This document shows positions 1 through 7,736 of a stretch of 11,364 bases of DNA, piece after piece. A model generated the notes under the pieces. It worked only from the letters and a program-made list of their open reading frames with translations. It made no database searches and was not told the origin of the DNA. Positions within the stretch are counted from its first letter, which is position 1, and the number at the start of each line of letters is the position of its first letter. The DNA lies in the NCBI GenBank assembly GCA_038248745.1, contig JBBRXC010000047.1, positions 1 to 11,364 on the forward strand. Direction: 5' to 3'. Source of the stretch: JAENWH01 sp038248745. GTDB lineage: Bacteria; Bacillota; Clostridia; Peptostreptococcales; Anaerovoracaceae. Position numbers and translations under genes: made by a program.

Positions 1-1085
1 GGTGTTAACGGACTCACACTGGAAATTTGAGGGGATAGTTGCTTCACATATTTTCTAAAAACTTTGAAGTCTTCTTTTGTCCAATCAGGATGCGCCATAA
101 AGGACGCCCATACATCTATCCCAATATCGTTGAGCAATTCAGCTACCTTTAGGCTGTCTAAAGTGCTAGTCTTTTTCGTATAATACGCCATTTCATTTTC
201 ACTAAATGTCTCATATCCTACCAACAAAGCTTTCAGGCCTAAAGACTTGAATCTTTTTAAAGATTCTATGTTACTTAGTATGCATTCTACAGATGCATAC
301 GCAATAAAGTTTTTTTTAAGATGTAACGATTCCACTAAATCCAAAAATCCAGCCATTCTTATTTCAGAGCCCAGAATATCATTGTCGAAAAGCATAATGG
401 TTTCTTCTTCGATATTCAATAAATCTTTTTTGATGATCTCTCTATCAAATTCTACTTCTTCAAACCCTTCTATCCGCCATCTTAAGCAAAACATACACGC
501 CTTATTGCACCCTTGAGATATCTGCATGATTGCAGCCGGTTTGTACCCAAAATAGGAATAGTGCTGACGATACTTTGTTGTAGATTTTCTATCCGGCAAT
601 ATATATTCATTCATACCTTTGGCCTCTTTGCCTTTGTAATTGTTATTTTTATTTAAGATACCGGGTATTTCAAATTCTAAAGTGTGAAGAGATAGATTGT
701 CATAGAAGACGTTGATATTTTCTGTTGTTGTAAATTTAAAAACATAGTCAATACTATCATCAAAGAAACTAGTTGGGCTTAAAAAAGCTTGCGTACCGCC
801 AACAACTGTATGAATTGAAGGATCAACCTCTTTGGTTTTTTTAGCAATTTCTATAACAGCATGTACATCAATGCATAAACTTGTAATCCCAACAACTTCA
901 GGGTTGAATGCTATCAACTTTTTTTGAAATGGTTCCGGATCACACATCATATCAAATATTTCCACTTCATGTTTCTGTTCTAAAACGGCGTATAACATTT
1001 CAAGCCCTAAAGGTTCAGCGTACATAAACTCACTTAAGGTGACGGCTTGTTTGATTCGAGGTGGTCTGACAAGTAAAATTTTCAT
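1..1085 (-). CDS. B12-binding-type radical SAM protein D, C-terminus cut off by window edge
   Basis: This frame is open from the ATG at 1085-1083 to the window edge (361 codons, no stop), so it is a 3'-truncated gene and not a pseudogene. Residues 1-135 resemble the N-terminal Rossmann-like B12-binding domain of class B radical SAM enzymes: MKILLVRPPR start, EPLGLE at 24-29, VVGGT at 94-98. The radical SAM core carries the 4Fe-4S motif CNKACMFC (C193, C197, C200), then LFDNDIL (232-238), VGYE (289-292) and, at the very edge, SPLT (358-361), matching the TPxxGT element of its three neighbours. About 70-100 residues are probably missing. The start follows a TAGGAG Shine-Dalgarno that overlaps the stop codon of the preceding gene, 8 bases upstream, so the two are co-transcribed. 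It is clearly diverged from proteins A-C. The reaction and substrate are unknown; no cobalamin-ligating DxHxxG motif is seen. Confidence 0.9.
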   Translation of the reverse strand, partial: MKILLVRPPRIKQAVTLSEFMYAEPLGLEMLYAVLEQKHEVEIFDMMCDPEPFQKKLIAFNPEVVGITSLCIDVHAVIEIAKKTKEVDPSIHTVVGGTQAFLSPTSFFDDSIDYVFKFTTTENINVFYDNLSLHTLEFEIPGILNKNNNYKGKEAKGMNEYILPDRKSTTKYRQHYSYFGYKPAAIMQISQGCNKACMFCLRWRIEGFEEVEFDREIIKKDLLNIEEETIMLFDNDILGSEIRMAGFLDLVESLHLKKNFIAYASVECILSNIESLKRFKSLGLKALLVGYETFSENEMAYYTKKTSTLDSLKVAELLNDIGIDVWASFMAHPDWTKEDFKVFRKYVKQLSPQISSVSPLT

Positions 1086-1093
1086 ATCGTCTC

Positions 1094-2410
1094 CTAAAAT
1101 ATATTCGGTGTAATCCCCTTTTTTATATGGCCTCTATAAAATAAATTAACGATGGCATAGAACAAATAATTCATGGGCCTATTAAAGAAATCTTTTCTTA
1201 AAATGGTTCTTTTAATAATTGATTTGTATGAATACAAATCATTATATAAATCCCAATAGGCTTTGGTCAATTCTTCTGGCGACATGTTTTTAGGTTGATG
1301 TTCCGCTTTGCAGCCATCAAATGAATAGATATCATCCGATAAGATTCGACCATCCGCCATCATTTCTTTAAAAAACTTGGTCCCTGGTATTGGGGTTAAA
1401 ATATAAAATCTAGGCACACATATTTTGTTTTGTTCGATAAAATCTTTCGTCCTTTTAATGCTTTCTAGGGTATCCCCCTCCCCACCAACAACCATTTCTG
1501 TTGATACGTCTATGCCAGCGGAAACAATATTATTGATCAGTTCAGTGTATTCCAGGGGATTGGCCCAAGCTTTATCCATATGATTGAGGGACTCTTGTGA
1601 TATGCTTTCCAACCCAAAGCTTAAAGCATAGCAGCCACTCTCTTTTAATAATTTTAATAACTCTTTATCTCTGCCTATTTTGATATCACATTGACTCATC
1701 CACTTCATACGAAGTGGTTTAATGATAGCAAGAAGTTCTATTAAATAAGCCTTATCTCCATTGATATTATCATCTAAAAGGGTAAACTTTTTAAAGCCCA
1801 AGGCTTTCACTTGTTCAATATCTCTTTTCACTTCTGATAGATCTTTTTTAATATAAGTTCCTTCATACAAACAAGCGACAGAACAAAATGAGCAACAATT
1901 AGGACAGCCTCGACCCGCTTGTACTGGTAAAAAATCTCCGATTGACTTATCCAGGATCAAATCAAATCTCGGCAATGGGGTATTCAGTTTTTCGATGGGT
2001 TTATGATAGATCGGTTTTAATGTATCATTTTCATAATCTTTTAATAATTCTTCCCACACGCCCTCTGCATCCCCTATTACAACAGCATCGCAGAATTGAA
2101 CGGCTTCTTCTGCCATAATCGACGCCATGTATCCGCCTAAAATAACCTTTTTTCCTTTTGCACGGTAATGTTTTGCAAGATCAATGGATCTCAATACGCC
2201 ATGTCCCATGGTGCTGATGGCGATCAGCCCTGCATCGGTTTCTAGAGGTACCGCTTCAATGGTTTCAAGGCATATTTCTACTTCCCACTCCTTTGGTGTC
2301 ATCGCCGCCAATAAAGGCATAGCAAGCCCAACAAAATACAACCTTTTCTTTTTAATGGGTTGATGGTTTTTATCATAGGGACTTGGTTGTATCAATAATA
2401 TTTTTTTCAT
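1094..2410 (-). CDS. B12-binding domain radical SAM protein C (BchE-like architecture)
   Basis: 438 residues, complete. Residues 1-135 form a B12-binding-like domain (MKKILLIQPSP start, LGGYMAS at 91-97, VIGDAEG at 111-117). The radical SAM domain has CPNCCSFC with C169, C173 and C176 as cluster ligands; C172 is an extra cysteine inside the motif. LLDDN (211-215), SFGLES (264-269), VVGGEGDT (307-314) and TPIPGT (339-344) are standard elements of this superfamily. The C-terminal 70 residues are basic and aromatic-rich, as in DUF4070-type proteins. Of the four radical SAM proteins this is the most canonical, and families with this layout act on lipids, tetrapyrroles and antibiotics (methylation, cyclisation, C-C bond formation). 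Its ATG lies one base after the stop of protein B (TAAGATG), with GAGG 5 bases upstream. Substrate unknown. The domain lacks DxHxxG, so cobalamin may bind base-off without a protein histidine ligand, or not at all. Confidence 0.93.
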   Translation of the reverse strand: MKKILLIQPSPYDKNHQPIKKKRLYFVGLAMPLLAAMTPKEWEVEICLETIEAVPLETDAGLIAISTMGHGVLRSIDLAKHYRAKGKKVILGGYMASIMAEEAVQFCDAVVIGDAEGVWEELLKDYENDTLKPIYHKPIEKLNTPLPRFDLILDKSIGDFLPVQAGRGCPNCCSFCSVACLYEGTYIKKDLSEVKRDIEQVKALGFKKFTLLDDNINGDKAYLIELLAIIKPLRMKWMSQCDIKIGRDKELLKLLKESGCYALSFGLESISQESLNHMDKAWANPLEYTELINNIVSAGIDVSTEMVVGGEGDTLESIKRTKDFIEQNKICVPRFYILTPIPGTKFFKEMMADGRILSDDIYSFDGCKAEHQPKNMSPEELTKAYWDLYNDLYSYKSIIKRTILRKDFFNRPMNYLFYAIVNLFYRGHIKKGITPNIF

Positions 2411-2411
2411 C

Positions 2412-3773
2412 TTATCCTCTAATCATTTTTACAAGATATTGTAGTGAAACTCTAGAACTGCCTAGTAACATTTTTATATTAGGTGCAACGCCAAACTTTT
2501 TAATAAGTCTAACCAGATGTTTAGGTGGCATCACGATTTCGTAATACAGCTTCAAAATTCTAAAATAGAACTGCCTTTTAGACATATATTTTGGTTTTAA
2601 AACAATATGCGCCATGTCCCATAACTCCACCTGTTCAGGAGCTTCTATAAATTCTTTGATATATTCGGAATAAATATCCGTGCCTTTTAAAGGTGTTAAA
2701 GGTTGTAAATTGACAAAATATACGGATGTTTTCTTCAACCACAGCTTTAAATCTTTAAAATCTTTTTTATTAAAATCCAAAGGAATAATTAACGTACTAT
2801 AGCACTCTACATCTAATTTATTTAGTATGGCTATGGCCTCTTCATTGATTTTAACAGTGGTCAGTTTGTCATAAGACTGAAGGTCTTTTTCTCTTACTGA
2901 TTCTATCCCAACAATAACACCATGAAGCCCAACTGCTTTAAAATCGGCCATCAACAGGGGATTTTTGGCTATAAAATCTGCTCTACCATATACTAAAAAA
3001 TGCTTATTGATGTTTTCTTTTTTTAAAGCCTCAATAAAATTACTAACCCGATTTTCTGAAAACAAAAAATTATCATCCACGATGTAAATCTCTTTTTCCC
3101 GTATGCTTTTGAGTTCTGAGATGACATCTTCAATGGTTCTTTCATAATACTTTCCTTCAGTAATCTGATGGCAAAAACAGAAAGAGCATTTAAAGGGGCA
3201 TCCAAAAGATGTTTTCATTAAAGCGCAGGGATTATGGAACATGTAGTAATATTTATTTCTATAGGATGCATTGATCTCTCGGTCTGGATGGTTGTAAGCA
3301 AATGCTACGTTTAGCGTTTGTTGATCAATATATGTTTGAATAGTACTTATTGGGGTTCTTTCTTTTAAACCTTTTAAAAGTATATTAAAAGCATCAATCC
3401 CATTTTTCCAAAGCAACACATCAATGTGCTCATCTTTTAAATCATCAGGCACTACTTCTACATGGACACCCCCTACCCCAGTGATAATCTTTGGATCAAA
3501 GGATTTGATCTCTTTTGAAAACCCTTTTATTAAATTAACATGCGTGTTATAACCAGTGAAGACTACAACGCCTGGTCGATAATGTTTCAGATGTTTGATT
3601 AGTTTTGTTTTGTCTAGCAACATATCAATAATGATAAGATGATACGCTTCTTTTAATGCAGGGTCTAAGTTAGATACCAAGTACTCCAGCTCTAAGGGTT
3701 CACAAATCATCACGTGTTTCAGCCCTATGGTATCTTTATGAGGTTTTGGTCTTATAAGCAATACATTAGTCAT
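2412..3773 (-). CDS. B12-binding-type radical SAM protein B, paralogue of protein A
   Basis: 453 residues from the ATG at 3773-3771. I prefer this start to the in-frame TTG at 3791 because GGAG (3784-3781) lies 7 bases upstream and the resulting MTNVLLIRPKP matches the N-termini of its relatives. The N-terminal domain shows EPLELEYL (25-32), GYNT (74-77) and GVGGVH (99-104). The radical SAM core has CPFKCSFCFC: C192, C196 and C199 as cluster ligands plus C201. It is followed by VDD (232-234), RAD (264-266), VGIES (288-292) and TPLKGT (360-365). The C-terminal part contains VLKPKYM (391-397) and a basic tail. It shares EPLELEYL, GYNT, the CFC extension, RAD, the TPLxGT element and VLKP with protein A, so the two are duplicates. 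It overlaps the methyltransferase stop by 8 bases (ATGACTAA), implying translational coupling. The reaction is unknown. Confidence 0.92.
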   Translation of the reverse strand: MTNVLLIRPKPHKDTIGLKHVMICEPLELEYLVSNLDPALKEAYHLIIIDMLLDKTKLIKHLKHYRPGVVVFTGYNTHVNLIKGFSKEIKSFDPKIITGVGGVHVEVVPDDLKDEHIDVLLWKNGIDAFNILLKGLKERTPISTIQTYIDQQTLNVAFAYNHPDREINASYRNKYYYMFHNPCALMKTSFGCPFKCSFCFCHQITEGKYYERTIEDVISELKSIREKEIYIVDDNFLFSENRVSNFIEALKKENINKHFLVYGRADFIAKNPLLMADFKAVGLHGVIVGIESVREKDLQSYDKLTTVKINEEAIAILNKLDVECYSTLIIPLDFNKKDFKDLKLWLKKTSVYFVNLQPLTPLKGTDIYSEYIKEFIEAPEQVELWDMAHIVLKPKYMSKRQFYFRILKLYYEIVMPPKHLVRLIKKFGVAPNIKMLLGSSRVSLQYLVKMIRG

Positions 3774-4389
3774 GTTTAGGCTCCATTTCAAATAGATAAA
3801 TACTAGGCATGTACCATTTTTCTTTTATTCTTGTTGTGGATACGTGATTAAAGTCATCTGACGCCAACGCTATAAATTTACTTACAGAGGGATACGCTGC
3901 CTTGCCTGTCGTCAATTTGACGGCAGCCATACATAAAGCATCATAAAACGAGTTTTTGCTGGCAAATGCGATCAGGAGTCTCCCATCTCCTGTTAACATT
4001 TTACTCATTTTGTTTAGTACATATTTTTGATACCGATAATAAGGAAACGAATGGGTACAAAGTACCAAGTCCATTTTATCTTCTGTTTCAAACTGATGGA
4101 TATCTTCACACTGCCACTGTGTTTTCAAATTCAATTTGGACGCAATATCAATCATGCCTTGTGAATAATCCAACCCATAACTGTTTTCTGTTTGAAATTC
4201 TGATTCGATTTGATCGATTAATTCCCCTACGCCACAGCCAATATCGATATAGGAGCAAATGGTCTTATCCTCAAACGTTCTTTCGATCAGGTCCAATACT
4301 TTTGTTCTAGTTGGTTTTAAAGATACTTTTTGCACCCATAGGTGTTTATACCTTGGTGCCCAAAAGTTCCACACTTTTTTGTTACTCAT
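3766..4389 (-). CDS. Class I SAM-dependent methyltransferase
   Basis: 207 residues, about the size of a minimal Methyltransf_11/25-type enzyme. SAM-binding motif I is DIGCGVGE (49-56), the acidic residue after strand 2 is D74 in GLDYSQGM, motif II-like CEDIHQF is at 94-100 and the motif IV region is LVLCTHSFPYY (108-118). The N-terminal WNFWAPRYKHLW (7-18) resembles the lead-in 'fWd.yA..Yd' segment of small-molecule and lipid methyltransferases. It lies between two paralogous radical SAM genes and overlaps both by 8 bases (ATGAGTAA at its start, ATGACTAA at its end), so it very likely acts in the same pathway. The sequence does not say whether it methylates O, N or C, or which substrate it uses. 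A GAGG Shine-Dalgarno precedes the ATG. Confidence 0.9.
   Translation of the reverse strand: MSNKKVWNFWAPRYKHLWVQKVSLKPTRTKVLDLIERTFEDKTICSYIDIGCGVGELIDQIESEFQTENSYGLDYSQGMIDIASKLNLKTQWQCEDIHQFETEDKMDLVLCTHSFPYYRYQKYVLNKMSKMLTGDGRLLIAFASKNSFYDALCMAAVKLTTGKAAYPSVSKFIALASDDFNHVSTTRIKEKWYMPSIYLFEMEPKHD
3781..3784 (-). promoter_or_regulatory. Ribosome binding site deciding the start of radical SAM protein B
   Basis: GGAG on the minus strand, 7 bases before the ATG at 3773-3771. It supports that ATG over the upstream in-frame TTG at 3791, for which I see no comparable site at the right distance. Confidence 0.6.
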
Positions 4390-5704
4390 ACCCGCCTCGT
4401 TTCAAGCCTTTTTTTAGCAGTTTATAGATCAATTGTCTTGCAGGTTTACTATGAAAATACTGAAAGACAAACAATTCAACAAATGCAATCTTAAAAGTGA
4501 TAGAATGCATTTTTAGTGGTTTTAACACAAGGTGTAAAAAATCATAATGCTCACATTTAAAATCAATAATATCCTTTTCATATACTTTATATAAATCAGT
4601 CCCGCTTAATGGGGTAAAAATAGAAAAGGTATAATTTAAAAGTTGATGTTTCTTAATATAATGTTTTAACGCTTTAAAATCTTTATAGTCGTCACTAATA
4701 TCGATCATAAATAGTGCTGTAAATGATAGACCTGCGTTTTTTAGAACATTGATTGATTTTGTATTGATATCTGGGGTATACCCTTTATTAAAATCTTCCA
4801 GGGTACTTGCCTTAATTGATTCAAAACCCACAATAACTTCAATAATGCCAGTATCTTTTAATTTTTTTATCAAGTCTGGATGAGTGGCAATAAGGTCTGC
4901 TCTTAAATACACAATCATTTTATAGGACGTGTTTTTAAAGGCTTCTATGAAAGACATTGCTTCAACTTTGTTATGGATAAAGACATCATCTACCACCCAG
5001 TAATACTGTGCATTTATGGATGCCATCTCATTTCGCAACGCCTCATAACTTCTGGTGATATAATGTCCTTTGTTAAGCTGTTTGCAGAAACAGAACGCAC
5101 AGTCATACGGGCAACTATGTGACCGTTTTACCAAAGCGACATTGTCATATAATAAATACCGCGTTTGATGTTTGATCTGATCAAAGTATTTTCTTGATGG
5201 ATTGATTGACTCAAAGGATGTCATCATCTCACACTCAACAGATATGTGCTCTCCTTGGTCCGCCAACCTACCATCTAAAGCCAAAGCAGCTTTTAAATCC
5301 AAAATACCATTAAATGAAATTCGTTTTTTTAGTACGATATATTCTATTAAGTTTTTAAAAACACTGAGTTGATTAGAGACGACTAAATAATCAAAATCAC
5401 TTTTTTCATAAAGCTTCCAGTTCACCTGTACATCCACACCCGAACCGATCACAATGGTCGCTGGAGATTTTTCTTTGATCTGTTTGGCTTCCATCATCAT
5501 TTGATTTCTTGCCGTATTATAACCGTTTAAAACAACCACATCACCAACAGCTTCATCTTGATGGTATAAATTATCTATGATCACGCTCTTTAAATTCAAA
5601 TCATCAATCACTGCTTTCAGATACTCTAATTCTAGAGGTTCCACTTTAATGGGGTTGATCCAGGTAAATGGTGTTGTTATTCTTACTTTCTTTAATATAA
5701 TCAT
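4382..5704 (-). CDS. B12-binding-type radical SAM protein A, paralogue of protein B
   Basis: 440 residues. The N-terminal domain has EPLELEYL (22-29) and GYNT (61-64), but the GG-x-H element present in protein B is replaced by GSGVDV (87-92), suggesting a decayed or altered B12-type domain. The radical SAM core has CPYDCAFCFC (ligands C198, C202, C205; extra C207), VVDD (237-240), RAD (268-270), VGFES (292-296) and TPLSGT (364-369). VLKPLKM (393-399) precedes a basic C-terminus. It is clearly homologous to protein B along its whole length but well diverged, so the duplication is old and both copies were kept. It overlaps the upstream transferase by 4 bases (ATGA) and the downstream methyltransferase by 8. 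AAGGATG precedes the ATG. The substrate is unknown. Confidence 0.92.
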   Translation of the reverse strand: MIILKKVRITTPFTWINPIKVEPLELEYLKAVIDDLNLKSVIIDNLYHQDEAVGDVVVLNGYNTARNQMMMEAKQIKEKSPATIVIGSGVDVQVNWKLYEKSDFDYLVVSNQLSVFKNLIEYIVLKKRISFNGILDLKAALALDGRLADQGEHISVECEMMTSFESINPSRKYFDQIKHQTRYLLYDNVALVKRSHSCPYDCAFCFCKQLNKGHYITRSYEALRNEMASINAQYYWVVDDVFIHNKVEAMSFIEAFKNTSYKMIVYLRADLIATHPDLIKKLKDTGIIEVIVGFESIKASTLEDFNKGYTPDINTKSINVLKNAGLSFTALFMIDISDDYKDFKALKHYIKKHQLLNYTFSIFTPLSGTDLYKVYEKDIIDFKCEHYDFLHLVLKPLKMHSITFKIAFVELFVFQYFHSKPARQLIYKLLKKGLKRGGYE

Positions 5705-6639
5705 TGTTCATCCTTAAATACATTGTATGATGTACTCCGTGGTTTATAAGATAATAAAGGTAATAACTTCACAATCATATTATGTAATACTTTGTTTGAG
5801 TGATAAACATATAGATATTTCTTGACGGCAACACAGCCTAATTTTAATTTAGTCTCTTCTGCCGTTTGCCCAAATTCTATGAGGTTTACGCCTCTTTCAA
5901 TACCGATTCTTATAATTTCGATGAGCATCTTCATATATAGATCATGGGTTCTCGTATGTTCTTGTTTAAATCCACCAAATAAAAAATTCAGCTTACTTGA
6001 TTCTTGAACCAATTGTATAAATCCAACAAGTTCTCCTGAATCACCTCTTCTAAACTCATACATTTCTGAAGGGAATTCTCTAAAAAATTCTATACTTAAA
6101 CATTCCAATTTATCTTTTGAGTTTTCATATACTTCTAAATATAACTGATGGTGTTCTTTGTTAAAATCCTTCTGATCGATTTTAATCATATCAATATCAG
6201 ATGACTTTCTAAGGGCTTTTTTCACTCGATATCTGTAGTGGCTTCGCAATGATTCCAAATAGTGTTCAAATGTTGTAAAGCTGTTGTAAAACTCATGCGT
6301 TGGTAAAGTATACGCATACGGCAGGTCTAACCCACTATCTCCATTGAGTACAAGGGTTAACCCTTTTATGGTTTTAATCAGTGCGCTTACCGATTGAGGA
6401 TTACCAACATATCCTTTCCTTGAAACAGAGTAAGGTTTCCCAATAATCTTTACTGGCACTCGCAAAGTCAATTTTGGAATAAAGTTAAAAATATCTATAG
6501 TCTGTTTGTATTGAACCAAGAAAGCTGACTGATCCGAAAAATACATTTGTTGACATGGATTCAACTTTTCTAAGTAAGTCAGTTCGACTTTTAATGAGTC
6601 ATCAATCCTACACTCACTGATTTCAGTTATTTTCATCAT
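5701..6639 (-). CDS. GNAT/FemAB-like transferase (BioF2-like or PF04339-like)
   Basis: 312 residues, no signal peptide or membrane segment. SLRSHYRYRVKKALRK (130-145) is the basic helix typical of FemAB-like proteins of the BioF2-like acetyltransferase (PF13480) or PF04339 type. The C-terminal GNAT half has LVGFIQLV (204-211), LNFLFGGF (217-224), DLYMKMLIEIIRIGIERG (233-250) and IEFGQTAEETKLKLGC (254-269), where the last part matches the 'E..K...G' end of the fold. Such proteins transfer acyl or aminoacyl groups to amines in peptidoglycan, exopolysaccharide and lipid pathways; the donor and acceptor here cannot be told. Two adjacent ATGs (6639 and 6636) are possible starts; GAGG sits 7 bases before the first. 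The gene overlaps its upstream neighbour by 17 bases and the following radical SAM gene by 4, so it is part of the operon. Confidence 0.75.
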   Translation of the reverse strand: MMKITEISECRIDDSLKVELTYLEKLNPCQQMYFSDQSAFLVQYKQTIDIFNFIPKLTLRVPVKIIGKPYSVSRKGYVGNPQSVSALIKTIKGLTLVLNGDSGLDLPYAYTLPTHEFYNSFTTFEHYLESLRSHYRYRVKKALRKSSDIDMIKIDQKDFNKEHHQLYLEVYENSKDKLECLSIEFFREFPSEMYEFRRGDSGELVGFIQLVQESSKLNFLFGGFKQEHTRTHDLYMKMLIEIIRIGIERGVNLIEFGQTAEETKLKLGCVAVKKYLYVYHSNKVLHNMIVKLLPLLSYKPRSTSYNVFKDEQ

Positions 6640-7714
6640 GAATTAACCTCGTATATGCTGCATATTTTTTGTATTCCCCTTTGGACCACTTGATACCGAA
6701 GTTACTTGAATCTCTATTCTCTTTTAAAATCCATGAGGACTCACAAAAGTCATATTTATTTTTGGTTATTTGATATAGCGTATCAAACAAAGAAAGGATG
6801 GCCCCCGTTTTTTGTTCTGATTCAATAACCCCAATCTCAACTATTTTAAATGTGCTAATTTTCTTATGTAAAATCTTATGGGCTATCACTGTTTTTAAAG
6901 ACAGTGACTTTCCAGATGGGATTAACTCATTAAAATCTGGATACCAAAGCATAAATCCAACCGGCTTATTATCTTTTTCAACTACTAAAAGATTTTCTTC
7001 TTTTAATAGCATTTTAAATGGTTTAAATAATTCATAATCTTCCCTAAAGTATCTCTTAAAATAGAAAATATGATGCTTAAAGGCATCATTATTTAGTTCC
7101 GTATAGATCTCAATATCTCTTTTGAACTGCTTATAATCCATTGTTCTCACTCTGAACTTGGTATTTAACTTTTTGCGCAATCTTTCTGATAAAGGGTTTT
7201 CAAAGTTTTTAAACTCCTGCTTATACGTCACTAAATCTATGGGTTCAAACCCTGCTTTTAAAAACAAGTTGTTGTAATAGTCTGGATTATAATTCATGCC
7301 AAAACTAGATTCTTGATCAAAGTGTGAAGTTAAAAATCCTAATCCATAGTTCACATGGATATTTAGAGATCCGGAAATAAAAGTGGCTCCCCATAAGTCT
7401 CCTGTCACCTTGGTTTCTTCAAGTATCAAGGAAAAAGCGGTTTCATTTTCTGAAACTGCTTCAAAGAAACTCATTTGAATATAATCATTCATATCGTCTA
7501 CTTGGGCTAAAACTGTGCCCATAATAGGAACGCCTTCATGATACACTAGCAATGGTTTCAGTTTAATTCTCTTATTCACAGTACTTTTATTTTTAAGAAT
7601 CGATAATAGCATGCTAGACATGTCATCTTTTTTTCTAGGTCTGTTTTTGTATATTGATTTATAAAATTTATAATACTGAATATACTCTTTTTCGTTTAAT
7701 ATTTTTAAGTTCAT
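6623..7714 (-). CDS. GNAT-superfamily transferase, YghO-like
   Basis: 363 residues, soluble. FGMNYNPDYYNNLF (138-151) followed by AGFEPIDLVTY (154-164) matches the 'YNPxYY...GF' signature I associate with YghO-like GNAT proteins. The C-terminal GNAT part has LLVVEKDNKPVGFMLWYP (242-259), VEIGVIESEQKTGAILSLF (292-310), ESSWILKENRDSSNF (325-339) and a closing KYAAYTRL (350-357), the usual 'SW.L..N......G...k.Y..Y' ending. It is a different family from the next gene despite the same general fold, so this is not a simple duplication. Some GNAT N-acyltransferases work in bacterial sphingolipid synthesis (the Caulobacter bCerS); whether this protein is close to them is unknown, and no serine palmitoyltransferase is visible. 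GAGGTG lies 4 bases before the ATG. The gap to the preceding gene is 22 bases. Confidence 0.75.
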   Translation of the reverse strand: MNLKILNEKEYIQYYKFYKSIYKNRPRKKDDMSSMLLSILKNKSTVNKRIKLKPLLVYHEGVPIMGTVLAQVDDMNDYIQMSFFEAVSENETAFSLILEETKVTGDLWGATFISGSLNIHVNYGLGFLTSHFDQESSFGMNYNPDYYNNLFLKAGFEPIDLVTYKQEFKNFENPLSERLRKKLNTKFRVRTMDYKQFKRDIEIYTELNNDAFKHHIFYFKRYFREDYELFKPFKMLLKEENLLVVEKDNKPVGFMLWYPDFNELIPSGKSLSLKTVIAHKILHKKISTFKIVEIGVIESEQKTGAILSLFDTLYQITKNKYDFCESSWILKENRDSSNFGIKWSKGEYKKYAAYTRLIHDENN

Positions 7715-7736
7715 CCTTCACCTCATTCAGCTTATT

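Noticed and set aside
60..80. Histidine DVH (residues 73-75) of protein D as the cobalamin ligand
   Set aside because: It lies too far into the domain and lacks the xxG continuation of DxHxxG, so it is not the canonical ligand. (Residue numbers are the real reference; the gene position is about 863-871.)
247..516. Plus-strand open frame of 89 codons
   Set aside because: It lies wholly inside radical SAM protein D on the other strand, has no ribosome binding site and shows a low-complexity Ser/Asn-rich translation.
3774..3791. TTG start that would lengthen radical SAM protein B by six residues
   Set aside because: The ATG at 3773 has GGAG at the right distance, and the N-terminus it gives matches the relatives.
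3966..4310. Plus-strand open frame of 114 codons
   Set aside because: Antisense to the methyltransferase, whose motifs are intact; no family resemblance and no ribosome binding site.
1..5704. Ribosomally made peptide (RiPP) system
   Set aside because: No short precursor gene fits in the 0-8 base gaps, no RRE-like partner or peptidase is seen, and the radical SAM proteins lack a SPASM-type C-terminal cysteine cluster.
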